Shown here in pieces: positions 1 through 13,820 of a DNA stretch of 64,000 bases. The stretch covers positions 1-64,000 of the forward strand of contig JAKAEP010000003.1 in assembly GCA_021818265.1 (NCBI GenBank). The letters run 5' to 3'. Position numbers and translations under genes: made by a program. The stretch comes from Actinomycetes bacterium. GTDB taxonomy: Bacteria; Actinomycetota; Acidimicrobiia; Acidimicrobiales; RAAP-2. Each line of letters starts with the position of its first letter. Position 1 is the stretch's first letter. The notes under the pieces are model-generated. The model searched no databases, was not told where the DNA came from, and was given only the letters and a program-made list of their open reading frames with translations.

Positions 1-1157
1 AGCCCAAGGGCATCTACCACACCACGGGCGGCTACCTGACCCAGTGCGCCACCACCCACTGGCAGATCTTCGACGTGAAGCCCGAGACCGACGTGTGCTG
101 GACCGCGGCCGACATCGGCTGGATCACTGGGCACAGCTACATCGTCTACGGCCCGCTCGTCAACGGCGTCACCCAGGTGATGTACGAGGGCCTGCCCGAC
201 TCGGGCGGTCGGGACCGCTGGTGGAAGATCATCGAGGAGTTCAAGGTCTCGATCCTCTACACCGCGCCCACGACGATCCGCACCCTAATGAAGTGGGGGC
301 CCGAGCACCCCGACGGCCACGACCTCACGAGCCTGCGGCTCATCGGATCGGTGGGCGAGCCCATCAACCCCGAGGCGTGGATGTGGTACCGCCAGCACGT
401 GGGCGGCAACCGCTGCCCGATCGTGGACACGTGGTGGCAGACCGAGACCGGCGCCATCCTGGCCTCGCCGCTGCCGGGCGTCACCGCCACCAAGCCCGGC
501 GCGGCGATGCACGCCATCCCCGGGGTCTCGATCGACGTCGTGGACAACGAGGGCAAGTCGGTGGGCAACGGTGAGGGTGGCTACATCGTCATCACGAAGC
601 CGTGGCCCTCGATGACCCGCGGCATCTACGGCGACCCCGAGCGGTTCAAGGACGTCTACTGGAAGCGGTTCCCGGGCGTCTACTTCGCCGGCGACGGCGC
701 GAAGAAGGACGAGGACGGCGACCTGTGGCTGCTCGGGCGCGTGGACGACGTGATGAACATCTCGGGCCACCGCCTGTCGACGACCGAGGTCGAGCACGCC
801 CTGGTGGGCTACCCGCTGGTCGCCGAGGCCGCCGTGGTCGGCGCGAGCGACGCCACGACCGGCCAGGCCATCGTCGCCTTCGTCACCCTGAAGCTCTCGG
901 CCGACGAGGCCCAGCGCGACCAGGCCGGGGTGATCAACGAGCTGCGCGACCACGTGGCCAAGGTGATCAGCCCGATCGCCAAGCCCCGCCAGATCATCCT
1001 CACCCCCGAGTTGCCCAAGACCCGCTCGGGCAAGATCATGCGGCGCCTCCTGCGCGACGTGGCCGAGAACCGTCCCCTGGGCGATGTGACGACCCTCACG
1101 GACCCCTCGGTCGTGAACTCGATCGCCGACCTCATGGCCAAGGGCGCCGAGGAGTAG
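1..1157 (+). CDS. acs: Acetyl-CoA synthetase, C-terminal part (5' truncated by window edge)
   Basis: This is the C-terminal half or more of an AMP-forming acetate-CoA ligase, which makes acetyl-CoA from acetate, ATP and CoA in the cytoplasm. The reading frame is open from base 3, so the gene begins upstream of the window. The first residues, PKGIYHTTGGYL, are the end of the family's P-loop signature. The adenylate-binding DTWWQTETG lies near bases 425-450. The hinge and C-terminal domain follow (GRVDDVMNISGHRLSTTEVE). The acetylatable catalytic lysine sits in SGKIMRR, with its codon at 1032-1034. The stop lies 6 bases from the convergent neighbour's stop, so there is no room for a private terminator. 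Propionate could be a side substrate. Family assignment is very secure. Confidence 0.96.
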   Translation, partial: PKGIYHTTGGYLTQCATTHWQIFDVKPETDVCWTAADIGWITGHSYIVYGPLVNGVTQVMYEGLPDSGGRDRWWKIIEEFKVSILYTAPTTIRTLMKWGPEHPDGHDLTSLRLIGSVGEPINPEAWMWYRQHVGGNRCPIVDTWWQTETGAILASPLPGVTATKPGAAMHAIPGVSIDVVDNEGKSVGNGEGGYIVITKPWPSMTRGIYGDPERFKDVYWKRFPGVYFAGDGAKKDEDGDLWLLGRVDDVMNISGHRLSTTEVEHALVGYPLVAEAAVVGASDATTGQAIVAFVTLKLSADEAQRDQAGVINELRDHVAKVISPIAKPRQIILTPELPKTRSGKIMRRLLRDVAENRPLGDVTTLTDPSVVNSIADLMAKGAEE

Positions 1158-1163
1158 GCCGGA

Positions 1164-2576
1164 CTAGGAGTCGAACCCCATCTTGAGGGCGTCGAGGAGG
1201 CGCAGCCACAGGTTGCGCCTCCCGGCGTTCTCGTCGGCGCGCCGGATGGCCCGCTGGGTGAGGCGGATGAAGATCCAGCGGAACGGCTCGGGCGGGAAAG
1301 GCCACGGCTTCTTGCGCACCATCGAGAGCCGGGTGCGCTCGGTGTCGAGCCCGTCGAGCAGGTCGAGCATCGTGGAGGCCCCGAAGCGCGTCGAGGCGAC
1401 CCCGAGCCCGGTGAAGCCCATCACGTAGGCCACCTTGTTGGCGTGCGCGGTGCCCCAGAAGGGCGAGTAGCGCGTGCAGGTGTCGATCGAGCCACCCCAG
1501 GAGTGGGTGAACTTGATCCCGGCGAGCTGGGGGAAGGTCGTGAGGAAGTGGCGCACCAGGCGGTAGTAGGTCTCGGGATTGAACTCGAACTCCCGCTGGG
1601 CCTTGCCCCGGAACCGGTAGATCGCGTCGTAGCCGCCCCAGAGGATGGAGTTGTCCTTGGTGAGCCGGTAGTAGTGGAACTGGTTGCCGGCGTCGCTGAC
1701 CCCCTCGCGCCCCGCCCAGCCGATGCTCTCCATCTGCTCGGGGCTCAGCGGCTCGGTCACCAGGGCGTAGTCGTAGACGGGCACGACGTACTTGCGCGCC
1801 GCGCGCACCAGCGACGGGAAGACGTTGGTCGCGAGCGCCACCTTGGCCGCGGTGACCGCCCCGAAGGGGGTGTGCACGCGCACGGCCTCGTCGACGTCCT
1901 CGAGCCACTCGACCCGGGAGTTCTCGTAGATGTGCACCCCGAGGGAGATGCAGGCCCGCTCCAGCCCCCAGACCAGGCGCGCCGGGTCCACCAGGGCGGT
2001 CCCGTCGTGGTCGTAGAGGCCCCCGAGGTAGGAGGGGGAGTGGATGCGCCGTCGCACCGCCTCGGCGTCGAGCACGACGACGCTGTCGCCCATCTCGTTG
2101 CGCAGCCTCGCCTGCTCCTCGAGCTCTTTCATCTGCCAGGGGGCGACCGCGACGGTGAGCTCCCCGGTGCGCTCCCAGTCGCACTCGATCCCGTAGCGCT
2201 CGATGGTGCGCTCGATCTCGTCGAGGTTCTCGCGCGCGAGGCGCTCGATCGTCTCCATCTCGCGCGGGAAGCGGCGCAGGCCGTTGAAGAAGCCGTGGGT
2301 GAGCGAGGCCGAGCAGAAGCCGCCGTTGCGCCCCGAGGCCCCGGCCCCGGTCTCGTACTGCTCGACGACCACGACCTCGCGCTCGGGGTCGCGCTCCTTG
2401 GCGAGCAGCGCCGTCCACAGGCCGGTGTAGCCGGCGCCGACCACGCAGAGGTCCGCCCCGACCTCGCCGATGAGCGCGGGGCGCGACTCGGGCTCCAGGG
2501 GGTCCTCGTCGAGCCACCAGAGCAGGGGCTGGACCTCGCTGAGATGGCGGAGGACGAAGGGGTCCTTCTTCTGCAT
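1164..2576 (-). CDS. FAD-dependent oxidoreductase of the DAO family (PuuB/amine oxidase-like)
   Basis: This 470-residue protein is a flavin oxidoreductase of the DAO superfamily. Residues about 27-50 form the dinucleotide fold (CVVGAGYTGLWTALLAKE), followed by GASGRNGGFCSASLTHG, which is typical of the gamma-glutamylputrescine oxidase and glycine/D-amino-acid oxidase branch. The C-terminus carries HSWGGSIDTCTRYSPFWG and VMGFTGLGVASTRFGA, the usual substrate- and FAD-closing motifs. It probably oxidises the C-N bond of an amine or N-substituted amino acid and gives an aldehyde, ammonia and peroxide. It is monocistronic. An inverted repeat lies just before its ATG. PuuD-like, permease and glutamine-synthetase-like genes elsewhere in the window fit a gamma-glutamylated amine route, but that link is inference. 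Confidence 0.85.
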   Translation of the reverse strand: MQKKDPFVLRHLSEVQPLLWWLDEDPLEPESRPALIGEVGADLCVVGAGYTGLWTALLAKERDPEREVVVVEQYETGAGASGRNGGFCSASLTHGFFNGLRRFPREMETIERLARENLDEIERTIERYGIECDWERTGELTVAVAPWQMKELEEQARLRNEMGDSVVVLDAEAVRRRIHSPSYLGGLYDHDGTALVDPARLVWGLERACISLGVHIYENSRVEWLEDVDEAVRVHTPFGAVTAAKVALATNVFPSLVRAARKYVVPVYDYALVTEPLSPEQMESIGWAGREGVSDAGNQFHYYRLTKDNSILWGGYDAIYRFRGKAQREFEFNPETYYRLVRHFLTTFPQLAGIKFTHSWGGSIDTCTRYSPFWGTAHANKVAYVMGFTGLGVASTRFGASTMLDLLDGLDTERTRLSMVRKKPWPFPPEPFRWIFIRLTQRAIRRADENAGRRNLWLRLLDALKMGFDS

Positions 2577-2580
2577 ACGT

Positions 2581-2595
2581 CCAACCGGAGGTTGG
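2581..2595. promoter_or_regulatory. Inverted repeat before the FAD oxidoreductase start
   Basis: CCAACC-GGA-GGTTGG has perfect 6-base arms and lies 5-19 bases upstream of the minus-strand oxidoreductase start codon at 2576. The position fits a repressor operator or a small hairpin covering the start region. A second palindrome, GGGCTC-G-GAGCCC, follows near 2627-2639. The rest of the gap up to base 2811 shows nothing else clear except a TACACT (2720-2725) that could be a -10 box for the exonuclease gene. No regulator gene is adjacent. Confidence 0.4.
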
Positions 2596-2811
2596 AATCA
2601 CCCACTCTCGACACGTCTTTCGCGGGCTCGGAGCCCGTCGAACGCCGGTGGTCAGGCCGGCCTCTTGCCCCCCCAGCCTACCGGGCCGGCCCGCTCGAGC
2701 CGGGCTCTCCGCGGCGACGTACACTGCCCTGGCCCTGATGAGAATGTCGACCCCACCCGCAGGATCCGCCCCCGTGCCCCCGCGCGCCCGCCCCCGGACC
2801 GGGGCGGCACC

Positions 2812-3504
2812 GTGACCGGGGTCCCCGCGGTCGCCTTCGACCTCGAGACCACCGGCGTCGACCCCTTCAGCGACGCCCCGGTCTCTTTCGCCTTCGCCTG
2901 GCGCGACGGCGCCGGCCGGATGGCCGCCGACACCGGCCTCGTCGACCCCGGGCGGCCCATACCCGCCGGGGCCACCCGCGTGCACGGCATCACCGACGCC
3001 GCGGTCGCCGGCGCGCCAGACCTCGCGACGGCCGTCCCGGCCCTGGCGGACCGGCTCGAGGCGATCTGGCGCGAGGGCGGCGTCGTGGTCGGCATGAACG
3101 TGGCCTACGACCTCACGATGGTCGACGCCCTCCTCGGCCGGCTGGGACGGGCGCGACTGGGCGAGCGCGGCGTCGGGGCCGTCGCCGACGTGCTCGTGCT
3201 CGACCGCCACGTGGACCGCTACCGCCGGGGCAAGCGGACCCTGGCGGACCTGTGCGCCCACTACGGCGTCGGCCTCGACGGTGCCCACAGCGCCGCCGAG
3301 GACGCCGCGGCCAGCCTGGAGCTCTACGAACGGCTCTGCGCGCGCTACCCCGAGCTCGCCGCCACACCGCCCGAGCGGCTCACCGAGACCCTCGCCGCGT
3401 GGCACCGCGAGTGGCTCAGGGGATTCAGCCGCTACCTCGAGCGCAAGGGCGAGCCTCCGGTCGATCCGGGCCGCTACGAGTGGCCGCTGCACGCGGCCCC
3501 CTGA
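2812..3504 (+). CDS. DEDDh 3'-5' exonuclease (DNA polymerase III epsilon/DnaQ-like)
   Basis: The product is a 230-residue single-domain exonuclease of the DnaQ superfamily. Metal-binding residues are visible: D10 and E12 in VAFDLETTG, the middle aspartate in VGMNVAYDLTMV, and the final His/Asp pair in DGAHSAAEDAAAS. HGITDAAV is a typical RNase T/epsilon motif. It lacks a polymerase-tethering tail or helicase domain, so it could be a free proofreading subunit, an RNA-trimming enzyme or a repair nuclease. I chose GTG at 2812 because the upstream extension in this frame is proline/arginine-rich and unlike the family. The stop lies one base before the minus-strand tRNA-Pro gene. Confidence 0.88.
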   Translation: MTGVPAVAFDLETTGVDPFSDAPVSFAFAWRDGAGRMAADTGLVDPGRPIPAGATRVHGITDAAVAGAPDLATAVPALADRLEAIWREGGVVVGMNVAYDLTMVDALLGRLGRARLGERGVGAVADVLVLDRHVDRYRRGKRTLADLCAHYGVGLDGAHSAAEDAAASLELYERLCARYPELAATPPERLTETLAAWHREWLRGFSRYLERKGEPPVDPGRYEWPLHAAP

Positions 3505-3505
3505 G

Positions 3506-3581
3506 TCGGGCTGGGGAGATTCGAACTCCCGATCTCTCGGCCCCCAGCCGAGCGCTCTAGACCAAACTAAGCCACAGCCCG
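3506..3581 (-). tRNA. tRNA-Pro (anticodon GGG)
   Basis: Reading the minus strand, CGGGCTG and CAGCCCG form a perfect 7-bp acceptor stem with discriminator A at base 3506. The D arm is GCTT/GAGC, the anticodon stem CTCGG/CCGAG, and the loop CTGGGGG places GGG at positions 34-36. The T arm is GGGAG-TTCGAAT-CTCCC. No CCA is encoded. The gene is 76 bases long and decodes CCC/CCU proline codons, which suits this GC-rich genome. Confidence 0.96.
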
Positions 3582-3605
3582 TAGCCGGATGATTTTACTC
3601 GCTGG

Positions 3606-3761
3606 CTAGGGGGCCGGGCGGTGGGCCCCGTGGGGCTGGTCGGGATGGGTCAGCCAGGCCCGCGCCTCACAGAGGTAGGCGATGGTCTCGCCGGTCGCCT
3701 TGGCCTCGATGGCGTCGAGAATGCGCCGGTCCAGCGCCTCGACGATCTCGCTCACGGACAT
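3606..3761 (-). CDS. Small uncharacterised protein (51 aa) next to thiS
   Basis: A 51-residue reading frame starts at ATG 3761 with a strong ribosome-binding site (GGGGAGGACC) directly upstream, and lies 10 bases after the thiS stop. The sequence is mostly helical and charged (MSVSEIVEALDRRILDAIEA, then KATGETIAYLCEARAWL), ending in a short His/Pro tail. I do not recognise a family. The good Shine-Dalgarno sequence, codon use like its neighbours and same-strand position after thiO-thiS suggest a real small gene, perhaps co-transcribed with thiamine synthesis. A thiamine role is only a guess from position. Confidence 0.7.
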   Translation of the reverse strand: MSVSEIVEALDRRILDAIEAKATGETIAYLCEARAWLTHPDQPHGAHRPAP

Positions 3762-3771
3762 GGTCCTCCCC

Positions 3772-3966
3772 TCAGCCGCCGGCGGCGGCGGTCACGACCT
3801 CGACGACGGCGCCCTCAATGACCTCGGTCGTCGCCCACAGCGAGCGCGCGACGACGTCCCCGTCGAGCGCGACGGCGATGCCCCGGCTCGAGAGGCCGAG
3901 GCCCGCCACGAGGTCGGCGACCGTGCCGCCGTGCCACGGCTGGACCGCGCCGTTGACCCGTATCAC
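3772..3966 (-). CDS. thiS: Sulfur carrier protein ThiS
   Basis: This 64-residue ubiquitin-fold protein carries sulfur for assembly of the thiamine thiazole ring. It begins with VIRVNGAVQP, the standard ThiS first strand, and ends in the required Gly-Gly tail (TAAAGG) that is adenylated and converted to the thiocarboxylate. Length matches the family (about 65 residues). The GTG start at 3966 overlaps the thiO stop in a GTGA tetranucleotide, so translation is probably coupled. No thiG or thiF lies in the window. Confidence 0.93.
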   Translation of the reverse strand: MIRVNGAVQPWHGGTVADLVAGLGLSSRGIAVALDGDVVARSLWATTEVIEGAVVEVVTAAAGG

Positions 3967-5030
3967 GCCGGGCCCACCGCGTCGATCAGCCGTCGGGCCG
4001 CCACCGGGGCCAGGGTCACGCCGTGGCGGTAGTGGCCCGACGACCACCACCAGCCGCCGCCGAGCTCGCGCAGGAAGGGGCGCAGGTCGCCGCTCGCCGG
4101 GCGCAGCCCGACGCGCGTCTCGATCAGGTCCGCCGTCTCGAGCTCGGGGATGACCTCGAGCCCGTCGCGCACGAGCCGCTGGAGCTCGCCGAGCTCCACG
4201 GCGCGCACCGGCGACTCCTCGGAGCTCGCGCCGAGCACGTTGTAGCGCTCGGCGCGCCCCACCGCGTAGAAGGGCCGCCCGTGGACGTAGGCGCGCACCA
4301 TCGGCAGGTGGTAGCGGTCGGGCCCCACCGCGCGCAGGGTCATCCCCCGCACCGGGCGCACCGAGGTCCCCTCGGGCGCCTCGAGGCCCCCCGGCAGCCC
4401 GGCCGAGCCCGTCGCGACCAGGCCGAGGTCGCCCTCGAGCGGGCCGTCGTCGGTCTCGGCGACGATTCGGGCGCCGTCGCTAGAGCAGCGTCGCACCCTC
4501 GTCGCGCGGTACTCGACCCCGAGCGCCTCGTTCGCGGCGCGCACCCGGGCCATCACCTCGTCGGGGTCGACCCAGGCGTCGCCCTCGACGAGGACGCCCT
4601 GGGTCACCCGCGCGCTCAGGCCCTCGAAGGGCGCGGGCTCCTCACGGCGGCTGAGCGCGCGCAGGGCGACGCCGTAACCGCGAGCGACGCCCGCGTACTG
4701 CTCCACGAGACGGCGGTCGCCGGCGTCGAGTCCGACCACGAGGGTGCCCACCCGGTGCAGGGCGATGGCCTCGCCGGTCGCCTCGGCCACCTCGTCGACG
4801 AGGTCGCGCCACGCGTCGAGCGCCGCTCGGTGCAGGCGGTGGTTCTCCTCCTCGCCCGGCGCGGCCTCGCCGCCCGGGGCGAGCATCCCCGCGGCCGCCA
4901 CGGTCGCCCCGCGGCCGGGGGAGGGGTCGACGACGCTCACTCGCCAGCGCGCGCGAGCCAGCGCGAGGGCGCTCACCTGGCCGATGACGCCGCCACCCAC
5001 CACGACGGCGCGCCGCGACGGACTGGTCAC
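3963..5030 (-). CDS. thiO: Glycine oxidase ThiO
   Basis: ThiO oxidises glycine to iminoglycine, the thiazole precursor in aerobic thiamine synthesis. The 355-residue protein has the N-terminal FAD fold (residues 8-17, AVVVGGGVIG), ATVAAAGMLAPG and the closing C-terminal motif GHYRHGVTLAPVAA, all typical of ThiO. It is followed immediately by thiS, which supports ThiO over a generic D-amino-acid oxidase. A TACGCT -10 box ends exactly 6 bases before the GTG start, so the mRNA is predicted to be leaderless and to lack a TPP riboswitch. Confidence 0.93.
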   Translation of the reverse strand: MTSPSRRAVVVGGGVIGQVSALALARARWRVSVVDPSPGRGATVAAAGMLAPGGEAAPGEEENHRLHRAALDAWRDLVDEVAEATGEAIALHRVGTLVVGLDAGDRRLVEQYAGVARGYGVALRALSRREEPAPFEGLSARVTQGVLVEGDAWVDPDEVMARVRAANEALGVEYRATRVRRCSSDGARIVAETDDGPLEGDLGLVATGSAGLPGGLEAPEGTSVRPVRGMTLRAVGPDRYHLPMVRAYVHGRPFYAVGRAERYNVLGASSEESPVRAVELGELQRLVRDGLEVIPELETADLIETRVGLRPASGDLRPFLRELGGGWWWSSGHYRHGVTLAPVAARRLIDAVGPA

Positions 5031-5036
5031 GTCCCC

Positions 5037-5042
5037 AGCGTA
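5037..5042 (-). promoter_or_regulatory. -10 box for thiO (predicted leaderless)
   Basis: TACGCT on the minus strand is followed by six bases and then the GTG of thiO, placing the predicted transcription start on the first base of the start codon. The short space to the divergent gltB leaves no room for a TPP riboswitch. Confidence 0.5.
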
Positions 5043-5083
5043 CGACCCTCGCGGGCGGCGACCGACCCGTCGCTAAGATGACG

Positions 5084-5089
5084 GCGGGT
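5084..5089 (+). promoter_or_regulatory. -10 box for gltB
   Basis: TAAGAT lies 24 bases before the preferred gltB ATG (5113) and predicts transcription from about base 5096. It is divergent from the thiO -10 box about 40 bases away. No clear -35 is visible. Confidence 0.4.
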
Positions 5090-5112
5090 CAGCGTTGCCC
5101 CGAGACGACGCC

Positions 5113-10972
<5,860 letters not shown>

Positions 10973-11014
10973 GGGTCCGCGGGCCGCTCGGTACTATCGA
11001 GGCAAGGGGGAACG

Positions 11015-12631
11015 ATGAAGAGCACGATGCAAGAGGCGCCGCTGCTGATCAGCGGCATCATCCGACACGGCGAGTACCTCTACGCGGACAAGAAGATCCT
11101 CACGGTCACGCCCGAGGGCGTCGACGAGGGGACCTTCTTCGAGGTCTCCAAGCGGGCCGAGCGCCTCGCGGCCGCCCTGGAGCGCCTGGGCGTGGGCCCG
11201 GGGGACCGGGTCGGCACGTTCATGTGGAACAACCAGGCTCACGTCGAGGCCTACCTCGCCGTGCCCTCGATGGGCGCCGTGCTCCACACCCTCAACATCC
11301 GCCTCTTCCCCGACCAGCTCGCCTACGTCATCAACCACGCGGCCGACAAGGTGGTGATCGTCGACGCGACCCTCGCACCGCTGTTCGCCAAGATCCGCGA
11401 TCGGATCCCCACCGTCGAGACGATCGTCGTCAACGGGCCCGAGCCCACCGCCGTGCTAGGGGAGACCCTCGACTACGAGACGCTCCTCGCGGCCGAGCAG
11501 CCCGGCTTCGCCTGGCCCGAGCTCGACGAGCGCGACGCCGCGATCATGTGCTACACCTCGGGCACCACGGGCAACCCCAAGGGCGTCGTCTACAGTCACC
11601 GCTCCATCTGGCTGCACTCGCTCGCCTCGATGACGGCCAACTCGATCGGCCTGTGCGAGCGCGACCGGTGCCTCACCATCGTCCCGATGTTCCACGTCAA
11701 CGCGTGGGGGAGCGTCTACACCGCCTTCTTCGGGGGGGTCGAGCTCATCCTGCCCCAGATGTTCCTCCAGGGCGGACCGATCATCAAGATGTGCCGGGAG
11801 CTGCGCCCCACGATCTCCCTCGCCGTGCCGAGCGTGTGGAACGATGTGCTGCGCGTCGCCGAGACCGAGCCCGACGTCGACTTCTCCAGCCTGCGCGGCA
11901 TCCTCATGGGCGGCTCGGCCGTGCCCCGGCACATGATCGAGCAGTTCCGCGACCGCTACGGCATCGACGTCGTCCAGGGCTGGGGGATGACCGAGACGAG
12001 CCCGCTGGCGGCCGTCGCCATCCCACCCTCGGGCACCCCGCGAGAGCAGGAGATCGACTACCGGGTGAAGTCCGGCCGGGTGGTCGCCGGCGTCGAGATG
12101 CGCATCACCGGCGACGACGGCGCGGTGCTGGCGCGCGACGGCAAGACCGTCGGCGAGTTCGAGATCCGCGGCCCGTGGATCACCGGCTCCTACTTCGGCA
12201 CCGACGACCCCGAGAAGTTCCACGACGGCTGGCTGCGTACCGGGGACATCGGGACCCTCGACGCCGAGGGGTTCATGGTCGTGACCGACCGCACGAAGGA
12301 CGTCATCAAGTCGGGCGGCGAGTGGATCAGCTCGGTCGAGCTCGAGTCGACGGTCATGGCCCACCCCGAGGTCTTCGAGGCCGTCGTGGTGGCCGTGCCC
12401 GACGAGAGGTGGCAGGAGCGGCCGCTGTGCTGCGTCGTGCGCCAGCCGGGCTCGACGGTCACGGCCGCCGAGCTGAAGGCCTTCCTCGCCGAGCGGGTCG
12501 CCAAGTGGTGGCTGCCCGAGCGGTGGGCCTTCGTCGAGTCGGTCCCCAAGACGAGTGTCGGCAAGTTCGACAAGAAGGTGCTGCGCGCCGAGTTCGCCGA
12601 GGGCGACCTCGACGTCGAGGTCGTCGACTAG
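11015..12631 (+). CDS. Fatty acyl-CoA synthetase (medium/long-chain, AMP-forming)
   Basis: This 538-residue ANL-superfamily ligase activates a carboxylic acid to its CoA thioester. The P-loop [17 protein letters not shown] spans residues 179-195. [11 protein letters not shown] and the GWLRTGDIG hinge region are intact, and the catalytic lysine is in [11 protein letters not shown]. The overall sequence, including the start near [17 protein letters not shown] and [12 protein letters not shown], is closest to the medium/long-chain fatty acyl-CoA ligases (AlkK/FadD type). ATG 11015 has an AAGGGGG ribosome-binding site, and TACTAT at 10992-10997 is a plausible -10. Chain-length preference cannot be read from the sequence. 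Confidence 0.9.
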   Translation: MKSTMQEAPLLISGIIRHGEYLYADKKILTVTPEGVDEGTFFEVSKRAERLAAALERLGVGPGDRVGTFMWNNQAHVEAYLAVPSMGAVLHTLNIRLFPDQLAYVINHAADKVVIVDATLAPLFAKIRDRIPTVETIVVNGPEPTAVLGETLDYETLLAAEQPGFAWPELDERDAAIMCYTSGTTGNPKGVVYSHRSIWLHSLASMTANSIGLCERDRCLTIVPMFHVNAWGSVYTAFFGGVELILPQMFLQGGPIIKMCRELRPTISLAVPSVWNDVLRVAETEPDVDFSSLRGILMGGSAVPRHMIEQFRDRYGIDVVQGWGMTETSPLAAVAIPPSGTPREQEIDYRVKSGRVVAGVEMRITGDDGAVLARDGKTVGEFEIRGPWITGSYFGTDDPEKFHDGWLRTGDIGTLDAEGFMVVTDRTKDVIKSGGEWISSVELESTVMAHPEVFEAVVVAVPDERWQERPLCCVVRQPGSTVTAAELKAFLAERVAKWWLPERWAFVESVPKTSVGKFDKKVLRAEFAEGDLDVEVVD

Positions 12632-12834
12632 TGGGTCCCTTCGACGAGCTGGCCGACGAGCTGGCCGCCCTGGAGGCGAGGGTGAACGACGTCATCTTCG
12701 ACGCCGTGCGCCACCAGATGCGCGACGGCGACGAGGAGGGCGCCCGCGACGCCGAGCGCGAGCTCGCCAAGGTCCGCCGCCACCTCGCCAAGGCGATCGC
12801 GATCCTGCGCCGCCACGAGGCCCTCGAGGACTAG
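12631..12834 (+). CDS. Small helical protein of unknown function (67 aa)
   Basis: GTG 12631 shares one base with the stop of the acyl-CoA ligase, suggesting coupled translation. The 67-residue product is highly charged and almost certainly all helix (DELADELAALEARVND, then RELAKVRRHLAKAIAILRRH), consistent with a coiled-coil or two-helix hairpin. I do not recognise a family. Its stop overlaps the convergent LOG-family gene's stop in the tetranucleotide CTAG. A role as a partner of the ligase is possible only by position. Confidence 0.72.
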   Translation: MGPFDELADELAALEARVNDVIFDAVRHQMRDGDEEGARDAERELAKVRRHLAKAIAILRRHEALED

Positions 12835-13820
12835 TCCGCCGCGGCCGGTTCCACCCAGCGGTTGACCTCGTCGATCACGGTGCGCAGGGCCACGTAGCTG
12901 CGCCCGTCGAAGTCGAAGGCGAGCGTGCCGTCGGGCTCGACGCGCAGCCCCTCGCCGAGGTCGAACTGGGGCACCAGCGCCTTGAGGCGGGTCAGCTGGC
13001 CAGGGTCGGGGGTTCGGCGGAGCCGCACCGTCGCGCGCGCGCCGTCCAGGGAGAACGACTCGTAGTTGGCGTAGAAGCGGTCGATCTCGGCGAGGGCCTC
13101 GGCGACGCCCCGGGCGGGGCGCACCAGGTTGAGGTCCACCGACGAGACGTAGCCGCCCTCGATCAGGGTGTGGTCGACGAAGTCGCGCCACTCCTCCCAG
13201 TAGGTCCCGTCCGGGGTGTCGAGCAGCACCACCGGCGCCGGGGTGGTCTTGCCGGTGTCGAGCAGCGTGATGATCTCGAAGAGCTCGTCCATCGTCCCGA
13301 GCCCGCCGGGCAGTATGACGAAGGCGATCGAGGAGCGCGTGAGGGCCACCTTGCGAGTGAAGAAGTAGCGCATCGTCACGAGCATCGTCGCGACGTCGAT
13401 GAACGGGTTGGGGCTCTGCTCGAAGGGGAGGTCGATGTTGACCCCGATGGTCGCGTCCCGTCCGCCCCCGCGCGCCGCCGCCTCCATGATCCCCGGGCCG
13501 CCGCCCGAGACGACGATCCAGCCCCGCGCGGCCATCACCCGGGCGAGCTCGGCGGCCAGCTCGTAGTGGGGGTGGCCGGGCGGGGTGCGCGCCGAGCCGA
13601 AGACCGTCAGCTTGGGCCGGTCCGAGAAGCGGTCGAAGAGGCGGAAGGCCTCCAGGAGCTCGTCGATCGCCCGGACCGCGACGCGCAGGTCCTTGGTGTT
13701 CGCGTCGGACTCGGCCACCGCCACCGCCCGGGCGATCAGCTCGCGCAGCAGGGCTCGACGCTCGGCCGAGAGCGCCGTGTCGGCGTTGACGACCCCGGTG
13801 AGCCGGTCGGCCAGGCTCAT
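12831..13820 (-). CDS. LOG-family nucleotide phosphoribohydrolase (TIGR00730-like)
   Basis: The 329-residue protein carries the LOG signature: SGGGPGIMEAAARGG and the catalytic PGGLGTMDELFE. LOG proteins hydrolyse nucleoside 5'-monophosphates to free base and ribose phosphate. In bacteria they serve nucleotide salvage or cytokinin-like base release. It is longer than plant LOG (about 215 residues), with an extra N-terminal helical segment and a C-terminal domain (LKALVPQFDLGEG) as in the larger bacterial forms. Its ATG overlaps the fbiC stop (ATGA), so it is the second gene of the fbiC operon; no functional link to F420 is known to me. Confidence 0.85.
   Translation of the reverse strand: MSLADRLTGVVNADTALSAERRALLRELIARAVAVAESDANTKDLRVAVRAIDELLEAFRLFDRFSDRPKLTVFGSARTPPGHPHYELAAELARVMAARGWIVVSGGGPGIMEAAARGGGRDATIGVNIDLPFEQSPNPFIDVATMLVTMRYFFTRKVALTRSSIAFVILPGGLGTMDELFEIITLLDTGKTTPAPVVLLDTPDGTYWEEWRDFVDHTLIEGGYVSSVDLNLVRPARGVAEALAEIDRFYANYESFSLDGARATVRLRRTPDPGQLTRLKALVPQFDLGEGLRVEPDGTLAFDFDGRSYVALRTVIDEVNRWVEPAAAD

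Noticed and set aside
2470..2811. N-terminal extension of the exonuclease frame upstream of base 2812.
   Set aside because: It reads through the promoter region of the divergent oxidoreductase, is low-complexity Pro/Arg-rich, and is not needed for the complete exonuclease fold.
3500..3592. Plus-strand frames ending in GEIRTPDLSAPSRAL and GDSNSRSLGPQ-like peptides.
   Set aside because: These are well-known artefacts of translating through the complement of a tRNA gene; the bases form tRNA-Pro(GGG) on the minus strand.
5031..5112. Search for a TPP riboswitch before thiO-thiS.
   Set aside because: The divergent gap is only about 80 bases, the thiO -10 box sits 6 bases before its start codon, and the conserved thi-box bases are not there.
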